Source of the DNA: Setaria digitata
Lineage: Eukaryota; Nematoda; Chromadorea; Rhabditida; Setariidae
Direction: 5' to 3'
DNA: 64,000 nt
Assembly (NCBI GenBank): GCA_003640385.1
Contig: RCAB01000041.1
Coordinates: forward strand, 124,001-188,000
A model generated the notes under the pieces. The model had not been told where the DNA came from. It saw only the letters and a program-made list of their open reading frames with translations, and did not search any database. How positions within the stretch are numbered: position 1 is the first letter of the stretch; every line of letters starts with the position of its first letter. This document shows positions 25,127 to 38,475 of the stretch, one piece after another. The translations under genes were made by a program, and so were the position numbers.

Positions 25127-27932
25127 GCAAGCAAGTCCGATTACTCTGCAGATGTCATACGATCACTGATATTACAGTTTTTGTCATCTTTTATCTACGC
25201 TTCGTACTCATTTCTGTTCCATATGCTTTTCTGACCTAGGAACTTCACTCTAGGCTACTTTCAATTATCTACTACTGCCCTGTCTACTGCCTTTCTCTGA
25301 ATTACTGATAGATCCTTTCTCACAGCTAACCAGGCTGCCAAAGTGTAATCCACCATGTTACACATAAGTGTGGAAATGACACTAATTAGTAGTTCCCTTG
25401 GTTCAGAGTGTAGCCAGGTGAGCAACACATGTACCTAAATTAGGGTGACATTTGATAAAACAAAATTAGTTGGAAGAGTCCACATGTGAGTGATTCGTTC
25501 ACTGAATCAGCGTTGCATTTATAAATTACTGGGGATTAAGCAAACCTAGGTAAATGCAACTTTAGTGTTAAGTACTTAATTGACGCGCACTTAACTAACG
25601 TACATACATAGTCCCAGGGTTAAAAATGAAGCCAGAGATAATTACGAAATGAACTTACAGAAAATGATGCAACTTCTCAGAGATAACTTCGTTCCATTTG
25701 CAGAGCGCTCACGTGTAGACGTGAAACTACGGTATTTCGGTACACTAGATGATGTGTCATGCTGTATAGTGGTATTAGCTAGCATTGTTGCTGTAAGCAA
25801 TGTCAGGTAACACGCAGCAGGCTGCTGAGAACACGTAATCTGCCGATGTGCTATGGAAAGAAATGACGTCAGAAAAGGCTGCGCAACACAAAAAGATGTA
25901 GACTGCTTGCACGATTCTCAAGTAAGCTTTCTGTAGGATGCTGAAGAACGTTTTGATGTCACGTGCATCTTCTTCCCTCACGTCCTCGCGCCATACTTCC
26001 ATGCGGCACTTTACACGCAAATTCCAAGCACCACCCATAGCCAGTCTCAAATACTTCTCTTTTACTGTTCAGTCATTTTTGTTCTCGTTAAGTGATCCTT
26101 CATCCACGTGACGGTTACGACATGTCACTTATTTCCTCATTTGCGCACGTTCCATATGCCTTCTGCGCTTTTCACAATTCTTTTATTACAATTGGCGGAC
26201 ATGGAAAGCCATGTAATCAGAGATAGACTGATGCATCTCTTACATGAATCTGTTCCTCATTGTTCCCAAATGTTTTAAATTCACAAATTAACAATTGACT
26301 CAAATCGATCTTTCCTACTTTCAGGATGTATTAAAAAGGTTTTTTTTTCCTTTTTTTTTTTAAATGAACAATCTCTTTTGTAATACAAGTATGTTTCAGA
26401 ATTTCTTAAATATTTTGAATTTTTTTTAAAAGCAACTTAAAAGGGAATTCGTTTTAAACTAATTGAACCTCTTCTTTTTCTAAGCATTCTAAACGAACTG
26501 ACTATGATGAGTTTGAGAAAAAAAAGCATTGTGCAGACAATTTTTTGTTATGAGCCATTAAAGAACGAAAAAGCAGAAAAAATTGCTTTTATAACTTGAC
26601 ACGAACCAGAAGATTTGTTGGAACGATTCAAAGTGTTCTAATTCAGTGTTCAAGAGATATAAATCCGTCTCCTTATAATTTGAATTCAATCAGCAAAAAC
26701 GTCCTCACTTTCACAGAATTAGAACGAAAAGGTTCTGTTGTGAAGGTATCTTTCAAAAAATGATCATTTTTTTCTTCTTTTGTTTTTTAAACAAATGAAG
26801 ATCTTACGAAGATAATTAGATGAAAAATAGACATTAGAGAATTTCTCTGGGAATTAATTTATCGTACGTAAATGTGAACTGAAAGAATTACGGAGGTTCA
26901 GAATGATTCAAAATTTAACTGCAAAGGCGTACACACTCCATTAATTTATAAATCCAGCCATTTTAAATAATCAGCCCAGTAACTAATATTCATCCCTACA
27001 TATAAATTATTTTACTAAATGTAAATTTAATTGCCATAATTAATTGGATCCAGTGTAAATTATGCAAGTAAGATTAGTAATATACATGATCTTGCAGTTT
27101 CTTATCATCAGCATATGTTACACACAGCGTAATGATAAGCTATTTAATAATTAATCTACGTGTTACCTTTTAAGGCATCCTACCAAAAGTGAATGTAATG
27201 TGTTCTTTGTGGTATTTGGTTATCCTTACAGTTGGTGTTAATAGTGTGGAGTAATAAGGTGGATGTGTTTCTGCGCGTTACTTTCCTTTTTATCTGTAAA
27301 CTGATGTTTCAAATGAAAATTTGCTAAATTTAATCACCATTAATTAGAAGATGAAACTGGCATTTGTGAATTTAGAAATAGAAGAGACTAAAAGCTACTC
27401 GAGCATCCTTTCTGAAACGATGACTGCTTGTTCGTGTTTAGCTTCATACATGGGCATGAATCCCTCCGAACTGCAACTGTAGTTCAATCCAGGAGCCTTA
27501 GTTCTTTCAAAGGTTTGTTTATGAAAATTTCCTTCTCAGCAATAAGTGAGGGCTACACATATTGCTCCTGCTTCTCTGCACCTAATAATTTTAATTTCTC
27601 GTTGATCCATAAACTCTCCCCACCAATGCTATCTTTTATGAAGCTTTACGAAATTTCTTGGTTCAAAAACTTTTTTGTTGAATTTTAAATTTCTTGGTTT
27701 CATTAAACCAAACTGTGGCGATATTAAAAGTTTCCAAACATTATCGGTCATAATATCCAAATAATTGAACAGTTATTGCATCCGGCATTGTTTCTGTACA
27801 TCTTTCGCACTAAAGTCTTAAAGTTTTCGTTAATTTACATTAATCTGCGTATTTATAGAAAATTTAGTCAAAAAAATCTGTCTAATCAGTTGCTTTATAA
27901 TTTTGTAAAGTCTCACTTATGATTTTCAGACA
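25127..27932. other. Intergenic region between divergent MSH4 and SMYD genes
   Basis: This 2.8 kb must contain the MSH4 5' exon and both promoters. The MSH4-side part (about 25,130-26,150) is clearly less AT-rich and has three CACGTG E-box palindromes (25710, 25960, 26105). It also carries an open frame on the minus strand (26050-25775) with no recognisable domain. From 26,200 on it is AT-rich with poly-T/poly-A runs (about 26341-26360). Confidence 0.5.
27920..27932 (+). promoter_or_regulatory. Probable spliced-leader acceptor of the SMYD gene
   Basis: GATTTTCAG ends at 27929, three bases (ACA) before the ATG at 27933. A consensus acceptor this close to the start codon is typical of spliced-leader trans-splicing in nematodes. 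A cis-spliced 5' UTR exon is the alternative. Confidence 0.55.
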
Positions 27933-30900
27933 ATGGCTTCAGCTACAACTACTGCTAAGCTGATAGAGGAAATGCCGTTGGCGCATGTGGTAGATAGTAA
28001 ATTTGCTGACAAAGTTTGTGCCAATTGTATGGTGCCAGTATGGGAAAGGTGATCTTTTTTATTATATTTTATCAAGTTTCAGGCTAAATCTGATTTTTTT
28101 CTCTTCATGTTTTGGTTATTTTGCGAAGGCATTCGAAGGAAGTAACTTTTTTTCTGCTTACTAGGTTGATTCGTAGGTTAAAACTGAATGGTCCATGTAC
28201 TCTTAGGTTAATCTGCAGATTAAATGAACGGTCTATTACGGATTTAACTTTTTTTAAACAACATACTTGTAATAGTCCGGTAGTAGTTATTTATTCTAAA
28301 GTTCAATCACAAAAAATGCTTAGCGGTATGAAATTTTGCATAAATTATTTTGAAAGGTAATTGGATAGCAACAAAAGATTCAGTGGTAGCTAAAGCGTGG
28401 TTGCAAAGTTTAATTCTAACTCCAATTTTTATACTGTTATAGCTGCAGTTAGTTCTGGATTTAAGTTAGGGTTTGACATCCCAAAACTGTTCAGATTGCA
28501 TAAAACCCTGCATAGAAATTCACTAGAATTTAGTTAATATTTGCATTCCATCTCTTAAATTCAAATTTAGAAATCTTGGTTCTAGCTTGAACATTTTTTA
28601 GTGTGTATCTTGTTCTGCAGAATATTTCATTTTATGCTGTATAAATTGGGGAAGTTGAATCCAATAGTAGTTGAGCAGGAAATGAGCAAAAATTTAATTT
28701 ATTACTTAATAGAATATATTTTTTTATTTTATGTTTCGTTTCAGAGATACTGAAGAAAAATTAAGTCGTTGTGGTCGCTGTAAGTTTGCTTATTATTGCA
28801 ACATGAGATGTCAAAAAAAAGATTGGCTTAATCATAAAGTTTGTTTTATTTCATCAACTTTATGTGATATAAAATTCAGTTTTGATTATCACTGGGGAGA
28901 TGACGCATGATCATTTCTAAACACATATGGGAAAGGAATTTTGGATTAAGCCATTAATTGAAGAGTCAGGAACTGAAAGTGTAGATAAGTAATATTAGCG
29001 TGATATATTAAACTAATGGAATGTAATGGAGATCTTTTATATATATATATATAAAAGATCTCCATTATATTCCATTAAAAAAATATATATATTTTCTCCC
29101 AGCGAGGGAGCAAATCTCACTGTTATAAGAAAAATTTAGAGATAGCCAATTATATTTAGACACACTTCTTGCAATTACTCAAAAAAAGGTTGTAATGAAA
29201 TGCAAAAAAAAAATTTAGGTTGGGAAAATTAACTTCAAAATACAACAATTCAAATATGGTTTATCTTCCTGAAAAAATTTAGAGCATAGTCTTGTTTTGC
29301 AGGATATTTCTCTTCCTTTCTGACGAAATATTGTGTTGTTGTAATTTCATCTGTGTTTGACTTTTTTCAGATGGAATGTTCATACTTATCACGTGTAGCG
29401 CCGCGTATTCCAGAATCGACGCCTCGATTAATAGGTCGAATAATTACTGCTTTAGAAAGCAATGAAGATCGAAATCCAGCTTTCAATGGACGTCTTTTTG
29501 CCTCTTTGGAAAGTCGTAAGTTTTACTCCTCTCTCATGATAACCAAAATCTTATAGAATTTTTTCTACCTATCAGATAAGGCTCATAGGAGTGAATGTGT
29601 GTTAGTCCTTCAGACGTGATGGAAAAAACTGCTATATTAGTTAAAACTAGGTTCNGTTTTCTGCCTATCAGATAAGGCTCATAGGAGTGAATGTGTGTTA
29701 GTCCTTCAGACGTGATGGAAAAAACTGCTATATTAGTTAAAACTAGGTTCTCTTTATTCTCTCTCTGCTGAAAGAAGTCATTAGATCAGATTCCTGTTGA
29801 CTACTGAAAGCTTGGTTTTGGCTTCCTTCAAATTTAAAATTTTTGTCTATGCTAAATTGTTACTTGGTTGAGCTTTCTTATCCATTTTCTAATTTATATT
29901 CTATGTCATTATTTTTTTCCTTTTTTTTTTGTGTCAATAGCAATAACGTGGAAACGACAGTAGTACAAAGAGGCTTACGACTTTGTTTTTCAGCCATTAA
30001 GAACTGTTTAGACCACACAGAAGGTATAACTCTCATGATTTTATGTTGACGTTGTTAAAGGCTATATTTTAAACTGCTTCTTATTTTCATTTCTTTTAGA
30101 GATGAATCAAGATGTTTTATCAAAAAGTGAAAATGTGTCATTAAATAACATGCAAATGTTTAATTCCTTTAAAGATGCTACTGATATTGAGAATGATGTA
30201 GAAAAAAAAGATGGTTTTATCGCTATTGCGTATGTTATTAAGGATTATCTTCCATTGGGCAAGATGCCACCTTCTGCTGAAATATTTAACATTTTTTGTA
30301 AGGTAACTTTTCAAGTTATTTTCATTTTTTCCTTTACATGAACTGAATTCATTTACTCTGACAGTCTGTACAGAAGCAGACACTTAGGAAGCTGTTTTAT
30401 TTTATATTATTTTTTAATATCTAGAATTTAGACTCACTCTTTGTTATTTATATTACAACAATCTTTCAACCACTAATTTAACCAAGAGGTTGTTCATTTA
30501 ATTGCCAATTTATTAGGAAGTATTTATTAATTACAGGTAAGTATTTACCTAATAATATTTATAGGTTTTGATCAATGGCTTAGTCATCACAGATTCTTGT
30601 TTAAATGGAATTGGCCTTGGGATTTACATAGGGTTGGTTTTTTTATTTTGGTTTAGCATAATTGACACTTCACTGCTAAAAGAGTTGCCTTCATATTTCA
30701 TTGCCCGACTCAAATTATTGCTTTTTCTACTCATGGTTAATCTTTTTGTAGTTCAGTTTTTTTCTTGGGTGAGGGATGTTCATCTGATCATATTAACTGT
30801 CGTTACCATTTCACTGGCTTTTTCACTAATTGAAATAACTAGTTCTTTCAATTCAAATAAATAATGTTATCACTTTATAAGAAGCTACTTTGTCGTACAT

Positions 30901-32693
30901 TTGCTTATTTTCAGTTGATCACGCTACCATTCGATATTTTTTTTCTTCAGACTTTCTGCTCTGGATCATAGCTGTAAACCAAATGCTTTTATCATTTTCA
31001 ACGGTACAAAGGCAGTTTTAAGATCACTGGATATGAATATTACAGAGTACAATGATAATGTTTGTTTGTTGCTGTTTCTAATTATGTTTCGTGTTCCATT
31101 TTCATAAAAGTACTGAGGTTAACTGATATTCGAAGGCATACTTCTGAGATTGATCTTTAATTATTAATCATTACATATTTAAAGTGGGAGTTTTTTCGGT
31201 CTCTCAAAGCTTATTATTTATTCTGATACTCTCAGCTAATTGTCTACTGATAAAAGTTACAGTTGCGTATTCCATATTGTGATTTATTGGACATTAAGTC
31301 TAAACGACGTGAAATTCTTCAAAAGCAGCACAGTTTTATTTGTAATTGTGAAATTTGTCAGGATTTTGAACTGGCAAGTCATTTACTCCTTCTGCAATAT
31401 TAGATGAAATCTGGATGAAAATCCTAAACTTTTTCCTTTCGATGAAAGTTTATTCGTTTTTGAACTTGATTTGTATAGACTTGACACCTTTCACAATCAT
31501 GATTTAAGAAGTCTTCAGGATCAGCAGAAATTCTCTCTGCGTTGTACAAAATGCAAAGATGGTTTTTGTCCGTATAGTCCCGATGACGATTATGCAGAAA
31601 TTCCGTGTAAAGTTTGCGGCGAGATATCAGTTTTCAACTTTGATGTTGTAAAAAAGTTGTGTCGACAACTATCCGCTTGTAGTGAGTTCTTTTTTATTGT
31701 TTCAGGAAGGAAATCAAAAATAATTTCCATAGAGTATGGATGAGAGAAAGTGTTCAAATGCTTTTTATTCTTCATTTAGAATCCTAATTATTAAGATGTT
31801 GAATTGCATCTTCTTGAATCATTTTCCTATTGTTTATATCGTTGTTTAAGGGCTATTAGAAAACAATTTGAGCGAGATGATAGATTTGTATAACAAATTC
31901 GAAGAAGTTTTCTCACCATACAATGTTCCTCTTTGCAAATTTGCTGAAGCCATTATGGCGTTAGCAGTAGGTAATGAAAAATACGATGAAGCAGTGGAAT
32001 ATGCGAGAAAAACTCTCCTATGTTACAGGTTTATGATTTTTCTGAGAATTCAAAAAATTTTTGGACTAAAATTTGTGAAGGCTTTGGCAACTAGCGCAAT
32101 TTGAATTTGTTCTCACTTCTAAATTTAGCACCTTTAATAAATATTGTTTCGTTTGCTTCTTACTATCTACTTTTTTTTTTTTATTCGTTTCTCTTTATGC
32201 TGCAGGACATACTATCCAAAAGGTCATCCTTCAATCTGTGTGCGTATGTTTGAATATGCGAAGTTACTGATGTTGCAGCATAATCCGAAATCCCTTCCAG
32301 TGCTACGAAAGGTTTTGTTTTTGGTTCAGATGACAGTTTACTTTCTGATATTTATTTCCAGGTGTCTTTTCGTTAATGGTATTTTCCTTAAAAATGTTTC
32401 ACAATTTTTCTGAGCTTTAGTAAATTTATTTTAAGCTGCGTCTAAGCAGATTTCTAATTTTGAATGCTGCTTTTTAGTTATTTTCTTGTCTTATCATCAA
32501 AAAAGATTTTTTAAGGATTATATTTCTCTTTTCTCTTAGACACTAATGAATTTACGCTGATTTTCCAAATTTACTTATTTTCCAGGCTTTTGAAATGATC
32601 TGTGAAAGTTACGGGCCTGACAGTAACTTTGCATCTAGTACTGTTAGACTGCTGAATAACTTAGAAAAATTTGTACCCTTTTCGTCGCCGTGA
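27933..32693 (+). CDS. SMYD-family protein lysine methyltransferase (SET + MYND)
   Basis: SAM-dependent lysine methyltransferase resembling SMYD3/SMYD2. Exons: 27933-28048, 28745-28838, 29371-29515, 29961 (or 29941)-30023, 30100-30302, 30565-30632, 30951-31059, 31263 to about 31372, about 31479-31681, 31851-32028, 32206-32311 and 32586-32693. The MYND zinc finger runs CANC, then CGRCKFAYYCNMRCQ, then WLNHK, and is inserted in the SET fold as in all SMYDs. SET motifs: GIGLGIYIG, DHSCKPNAFIIFNG (NHSC in most relatives), PYCDLLD, followed by the post-SET cysteines CNCEIC. The C-terminal TPR-like helices include YPKGHPS (SMYD3 has FPGSHP). Two boundaries are uncertain. The start of the 29.96-kb exon changes by 20 bases depending on phase. 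The 31372/31479 junction has a GCAAGT donor whose phase does not fit the next exon. SMYD3 versus SMYD2 orthology is not settled. Confidence 0.9.
29014..29077. repeat. 64-nt inverted repeat with (AT)n centre in a SMYD intron
   Basis: The left arm TAATGGAATGTAATGGAGAT and its reverse complement flank CTTTTAT(AT)nAAAAG, with a single mismatch in the arms. It sits in the intron between the MYND exons and the next SET exon. Confidence 0.9.
29561..29750. other. Assembly join: 94-bp duplicated ends around a single N (29655)
   Basis: 29561-29654 and 29657-29750 are the same 94 bp with one difference (TACC/TGCC), separated only by N and G. The arrangement is what results when two contigs whose ends overlap are placed side by side instead of being merged. 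It lies in a SMYD intron, so the protein is not affected, but intron length is overstated by about 95 bp. Confidence 0.9.
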
Positions 32694-34134
32694 CAAGTGA
32701 ATCGATGGTTGTGTGAATGTCCAGTGCATTAATTTCACTAACTGTTATTTTTAACCGCTGAACTTCTTTTTATGAATTATGATTGATATATTTTTGGGAA
32801 AATTAAGAGTTTTGATTTGCAAAATCTTATCCACTTTTCTGTTCTGATGAATCATCAGAAATTGGAATTTTTCATGAACAGGTTAAAATCTTTCATTGGG
32901 ATCAAAAGAATTCTACAAGAATGAGTTACAGCTCCACAAGTTTTTCTTTTTTTTTTTTTGAATATTGATTGCTTTTTATACATTTCCACTTTATGTTTTC
33001 ATGTTTTGAATAGTCCCTTTTTTCATTTTATTTAGATAGCAATTTCTGGCTAATGTAAACAAAAATGGGATTGAAGATCGTTGAATGAAATGTTTAGAAA
33101 GAGCTGCAAAAAGGTTGCACCAGTTTCATGCATGCACATAGTTTAAAGATTTTTAAAGATGCAGTTGAATGCATGAAAGACAAACGTCTCTTTTCCTTTT
33201 GAAATCATTGCATACCGTTAATATAAAATCGTCGCCTCTGTAAGAGTCCAACCACTATGCGATTATTTGCAGTAAAATTGATAGATTTTAAAATCAAATA
33301 ATAGACTTGGTAGAGTTTGGAACTGCTAACATTGAATTTTATAATTGATTTGTTTTTCCATTTTTTTCTAGAAAAAAGATATTTGTAACACAAAGCTCTA
33401 CAGGTAGGAATAGATCGGATGTGTTGCTCTTCTTAGAAAGTTACGTTGTTTTCAGGATTTATTAAGATAGTGCAAAATCGATATTCTTAATGACCTAAAT
33501 TTATATATACTGAGAAAATTACTTATGAACGAATGATACTAGAAAAATAATGAAACGATGAGGAAGTGCCATTACAGTTGGGAAGATGAATAAATAGTTT
33601 GATAGCGTTACATGATTAAATAAACAAGAATGATACATTCTCTAAAGATGTTTGTTAAATGTTGACTTTTGAATTTATGTTTTTTTTTCTTTTTTTTTTT
33701 GTTCAAATTGTGTCTAAAAAATTGTAAATATGGATTTCGTACAATTTGTATGCTGAGCAGGTCCTAATTCTAATAAAGCATTCTGTTGTTCACCTCCTTC
33801 AGAACATCAATTAACTTAATCTTTTACATTGGCAAATCTTAGTACTAAAAAGTTGACTAGAAGCATTTTGGTGGGTCGTTCTTTGGGCCATAAAGTATAT
33901 CTAAACATTATTTATTGATCGATCATTCAGGCTCCTAAATTATCATGTTTTGCCTGTCATAAATGGAGTTTTTTTCTTTAATTGGGAAATACAAGCTACT
34001 GTACGTTTTGTCAGCGCTAGCCTATTGAATGCTTTTGGATACTCGAAGAATTCATTATTATATGCGCATAGGTGTGCAGATTTCAAATGATTTTAAACTA
34101 CATCAGTAACAGTTATTAGGAAGTAGTTCGTATG

Positions 34135-34478
34135 TTAATTAATTAGTTACGTTATGTTCGGACAAAAAAAATTCCTTGGATCAAAAATGTACCGTAATTC
34201 ATTGCTATAAATTCGCTGTTTGAGTGCAAGTTTTGAAAATTGCGCCTAATTCTTAGGAAAGAAATTTACATATATTGTTGAAAGTTATATTTGCCTATCT
34301 TTTTANATTAATTAATTAGTTACGTTATGTTCGGACAAAAAGAATTCCTCGGATCAAAAATGTACCGTAATTCATTGCTATAAATTCGCTGTTTGAGTGC
34401 AAGTTTTGAAAATTGCGCCTAATTCTTAGGAAAGAAATTTACATATATTGTTGAAAGTTATATTTGCCTATCTTTTTA
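34135..34478. other. Assembly join: 171-bp duplicated ends around a single N (34306)
   Basis: 34135-34305 and 34308-34478 are near-identical 171-bp copies (differences such as AAAAAAATTCCTTGG versus AAAAAGAATTCCTCGG), separated by N and one base. This is the same signature as at 29655: unmerged overlapping contig ends. Confidence 0.9.
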
Positions 34479-37400
34479 ACACACAAAAATCGAATATGAA
34501 ATGAAAATTACTAAAACAATTAAGAGTTTCTTCTTCAATATGACCTCTACATGTTTCCTAATAAGATGCGATTTTAAACGTAGCCAGCGTTATTGCTACA
34601 GCAAAAAACTTTTGTAAATTGGTTACAACAGTTTGTTGAACAGTTTACTAATTGGAATTGCAATAATTATTTACAATTATTATTATATAACGAGAGAACA
34701 ATTTCATCGATTATTTCTCTTTAAGTTTGACTAAGTAAGCAAGTAAAAGTAATAATACAACGCTCCCAGTAACAGCGGAAAATTATAAAGACGAAAACTG
34801 TAAAATAGGCACTACGAAGTTGACCAGAGAAAAGTTTGATTAAATTAAAGTTCAAGGTAAAACACATAGTATACTTTTCGCCTATTAATACGCAACTTGA
34901 CTAATTTTGTGCTTTTAAGTCATTAGACTAATTATCTGTCGTTTCATTTTTCGCTTAACTCTTTTGTTACTCACCTTCTAAATGAATTTAAGCATTTATT
35001 AGCAGCTGTTTCACTCGTGAATGCAATTTAAATGATTTTCTCATATTTACTGAAAATCATTCGAATACATCTAACCATTCTTACCTAACTTTTCATCATG
35101 AAGTATTATCATTTTCCTTTCCACATATTTTGCCGTTATTATATACTCCATTTTTTCGTTTTCTTTCTAAAATTTATTCAAATTTACGTTTTGCTCAGAT
35201 GAATTTGTAAAATAAAGAGAAAATCGAATTTTTTTGAAATTAAAATAATTCCCTCATCTTTTTTCCACTTCGCTAAAAACTCATTTTGAAATTAAAAATG
35301 AAAATTTCTTCTAAAATTGAATAAACATTGGAATTTTTAGCTTCTCGTGCTTGTATTTGCAGCTGCTTCAAAATAACTTTTCGTTCTTCGTTTTATTCAA
35401 TTCGTCCAAATGCAATTGAGTTTTAAAAGTTTTTTATACTATTTTCTTAAAAATATTACTGAGAAATAAATTGTTTTTTCCTCGAAATATACTTCGTTTA
35501 AATCGGTCAATTTATGCAAATGATATAATGTTCTAAATTCTAAAAAAAAATGCACTAAACAATTAAACTTTTTAAATATTCGAAAAATTTGAAGGTAATG
35601 CTGTCTGTCTAGACTACCTGGAATCTTGAAACCCATTGCATAAAATCATCATTTTTAAAGGAAAAAAAAAAATTTAAAAAAGTAGTTTTACAAAAAGATT
35701 ACTGAAGTTCTCGAAAGAGTTCTTTTCTCGCTTTATTTTTAACTGATAAGTGAATGAGTAAAAATCAATCTATAATAAGGAGGGGAATTTGGCCAAAATT
35801 TATATTGACAAGGAGAGTTACAGGGATTTATAACTCTTCTTAATTCACAGAAAATGTTATAGAATTTAAATAAGTTTCCTAATCATCATACATAAATTAT
35901 AAAATAAATGCTAGTACATAAAACTTCATTTTGCAGCCTTATTTTTCTGTTTAGCGGCTTTAATAATTTCTGCTTTTTTTCGTTCATTTTTCAATTTCAC
36001 TGGAACCCAAACTTGACTTACACATTTTATATTCATTCATAATATATTATTTTGTTTTCCACTTAAATGTCATTCCTAGAATTCAGTTCTCTGTTGCTTA
36101 AATATTATTTGATCAGAAAAGATTATGTGAAATCTTCCTGCTTGGGTGAATGAATACTTTGCTAAAATATAATAAAATGGAAAAATGATAGAATATTTGT
36201 TAAAGCTGTAAATTATTTAAAAATAAATTATCAGCAAGACTAGTCGGTCGTTTTTCAAAGTGATGAATTATGCAAGCATTAGAGTGCGGAGAAGAGACAA
36301 TTAAGTTTTGACACATTATTTTAGATTTTGAATCTTTCAAAAGAACTTCCGATTCTTAATTGAAATAATTGTAATAGATGCCGGGATATAAAGCACAAAC
36401 ATTCATTCTTATCAATAAATCGGCTAAAATTTTTAATGCACGAATTTTGCAATCCTTCTTTTCCTAATATTTTCTGCGCAGGAAAAAAAGATGAAAATGT
36501 ATGTATTGTTACTAAAATTCATTTAACAAAAAAACTAAGTAAAATAAAATCTAATTAAATTTTACAAAATTTAACTATTCTGGTTTAAAACATGTCAAAT
36601 TCAACAAAGAAAAAAATATTTATAAAGTAGATGAAATTTTAGTTAAAATACAAAATACTTTAGAAACTAGTTAAGTGTAAAATAATAGAATTGACACAAA
36701 GTTCATTGACAAAATATTAAAATTTGCATAAGTTCCTCCTGTAAAGGTTAGGATATTATAGAATTAAGCTAATAAATCATCCATCAATCGAATTACCCAT
36801 TTCATTTTAATTTATTTCGATATTCTTTTTCCCTATATGAATTTTTAGAATGAAACAAATGAAGACTTTTCCCAGGAAATAAAATTTCTGACTTAATTAA
36901 TTTACTAGTACTTTTGGTTTTTATTTCTGTTTATATTATCAGAATCGTTAGGGGTAATATTGAAAAGCTATTTTGTCACTTTCACACAATTCGAATAATA
37001 CCACTAATTAATTACTATTGCAGTTCCTGCTCATGTAAGTAATTGGAGACTTCTTCATTGTTAATATTACTATGAAGTGTCATTAATAACAGCTACATGT
37101 GAAATTCTTTTTATTGTTATCCGAGAATCCTCTGTTTTAATTAATTATTGTTAACGTTTTCACCACAGCACTAATCATTTGTTTATGACAGACCTAAGAC
37201 CACGTGCTCTATGAGTGAAAAAATTTGAAAGTTACTTTTAGCGAATATTTCACTTAATTTCAATTTGATAGAAATTTGACTTCGAAATTTCGCAACAAAT
37301 TTTGCTGCTCGAAAATTTGCTCAGCAAACACAATTACTTCTTTTGAATCAATTTGGCATGAACACTTCGCAGAATATCATCCATAATGTGAAATTTGAAA

Positions 37401-38449
37401 TTCAAAATATTTTCTTTAACTATTCTTTTTATAACACTTCTTTAAAAGTTTGCCGTTTCTTTTTTCTTTTGTGAATTTAGTTTCGAAAAATGTGAGCTTA
37501 AATTACTTACACAGCATCTGATGAAGGTTAAGAAACTCTATATGACAAGTTTTTATTTTATTTCAATTTTTTAATCACCTGATACGTATTCAAATTTGAA
37601 ACACAAGAAGCATTCCTTTTATTTTAATTTCAATTATCTCTGCAATTTTATTTAAGTTAATATTCATTAAGCACGGATGTAGATATAGTCAATTACTACT
37701 CTTTGTGAACAAGAATGCTATTTTTTTCTATTTCAAAAATTTTATGGAAATGGTAAAGGTAAGATTTTTGAAAAAGACATATATTCGACAAAAATTCATT
37801 AAAATTGCTCAATTTTTACATAGTTTTTTCTTTCTTTTTGAAATGGAATAAAAATAAAATAGGAAGTGGTAATGAAAGAAAAATAAATGAGAAAAATGAA
37901 AGTAGCATGAATGAAACTCTTTTGGAAAAATTGATAGTTTTTTAAAGTAGAAAAAATTAGCATTTCCTTCAGAAATCTTTTTTTTTTTCAGAATTAATTA
38001 CTTTCTGAAATAATAATACACACAATCTTTATTCTGTGTTTCTTACGAAAATTGTAAAACATTCATTTTAATGTATTTACGCTATATCTGTTCTTTGCAA
38101 ACAGCATAATTTATTTACTGACAACAGCTTGCTGATGAGTCTAGTGATAAGCTTTACTGTTAAAAGTTATTGATAAGATTAATTTTATCAGTTAGTAATT
38201 CATTTTATTATATAATTACGGTCGGTCTATCACCCTCCCATAAAACCTAACAATGTGAGTAATTTATTATTTGATCAAATAAGTCGTCCGAGCAATGTTC
38301 GCTATTAAAAATGATTTTAGCATATATGACGCTGCTCACCAAATTTACGCCAGGAAAAAATATTATTGAATTTCAAAACCACTATAATTTCAGGAAATTA
38401 CCGAAATTCGAACGCTGAATTAGTGTCGAAGAATATTTTAACAATATCC

Positions 38450-38475
38450 GGATATATATATATATATATATATCC
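38450..38475. repeat. Perfect AT palindrome
   Basis: GGA(TA)n TCC, 26 nt, a perfect inverted repeat, followed by two more short (AT)n tracts to about 38515. Confidence 0.85.

Noticed and set aside
25775..26050. Minus-strand 91-aa frame as MSH4 first exon
   Set aside because: The composition is coding-like, but nothing resembles MSH4 and no phase-matched donor to 25126 was found. It is mentioned only as part of the upstream island.
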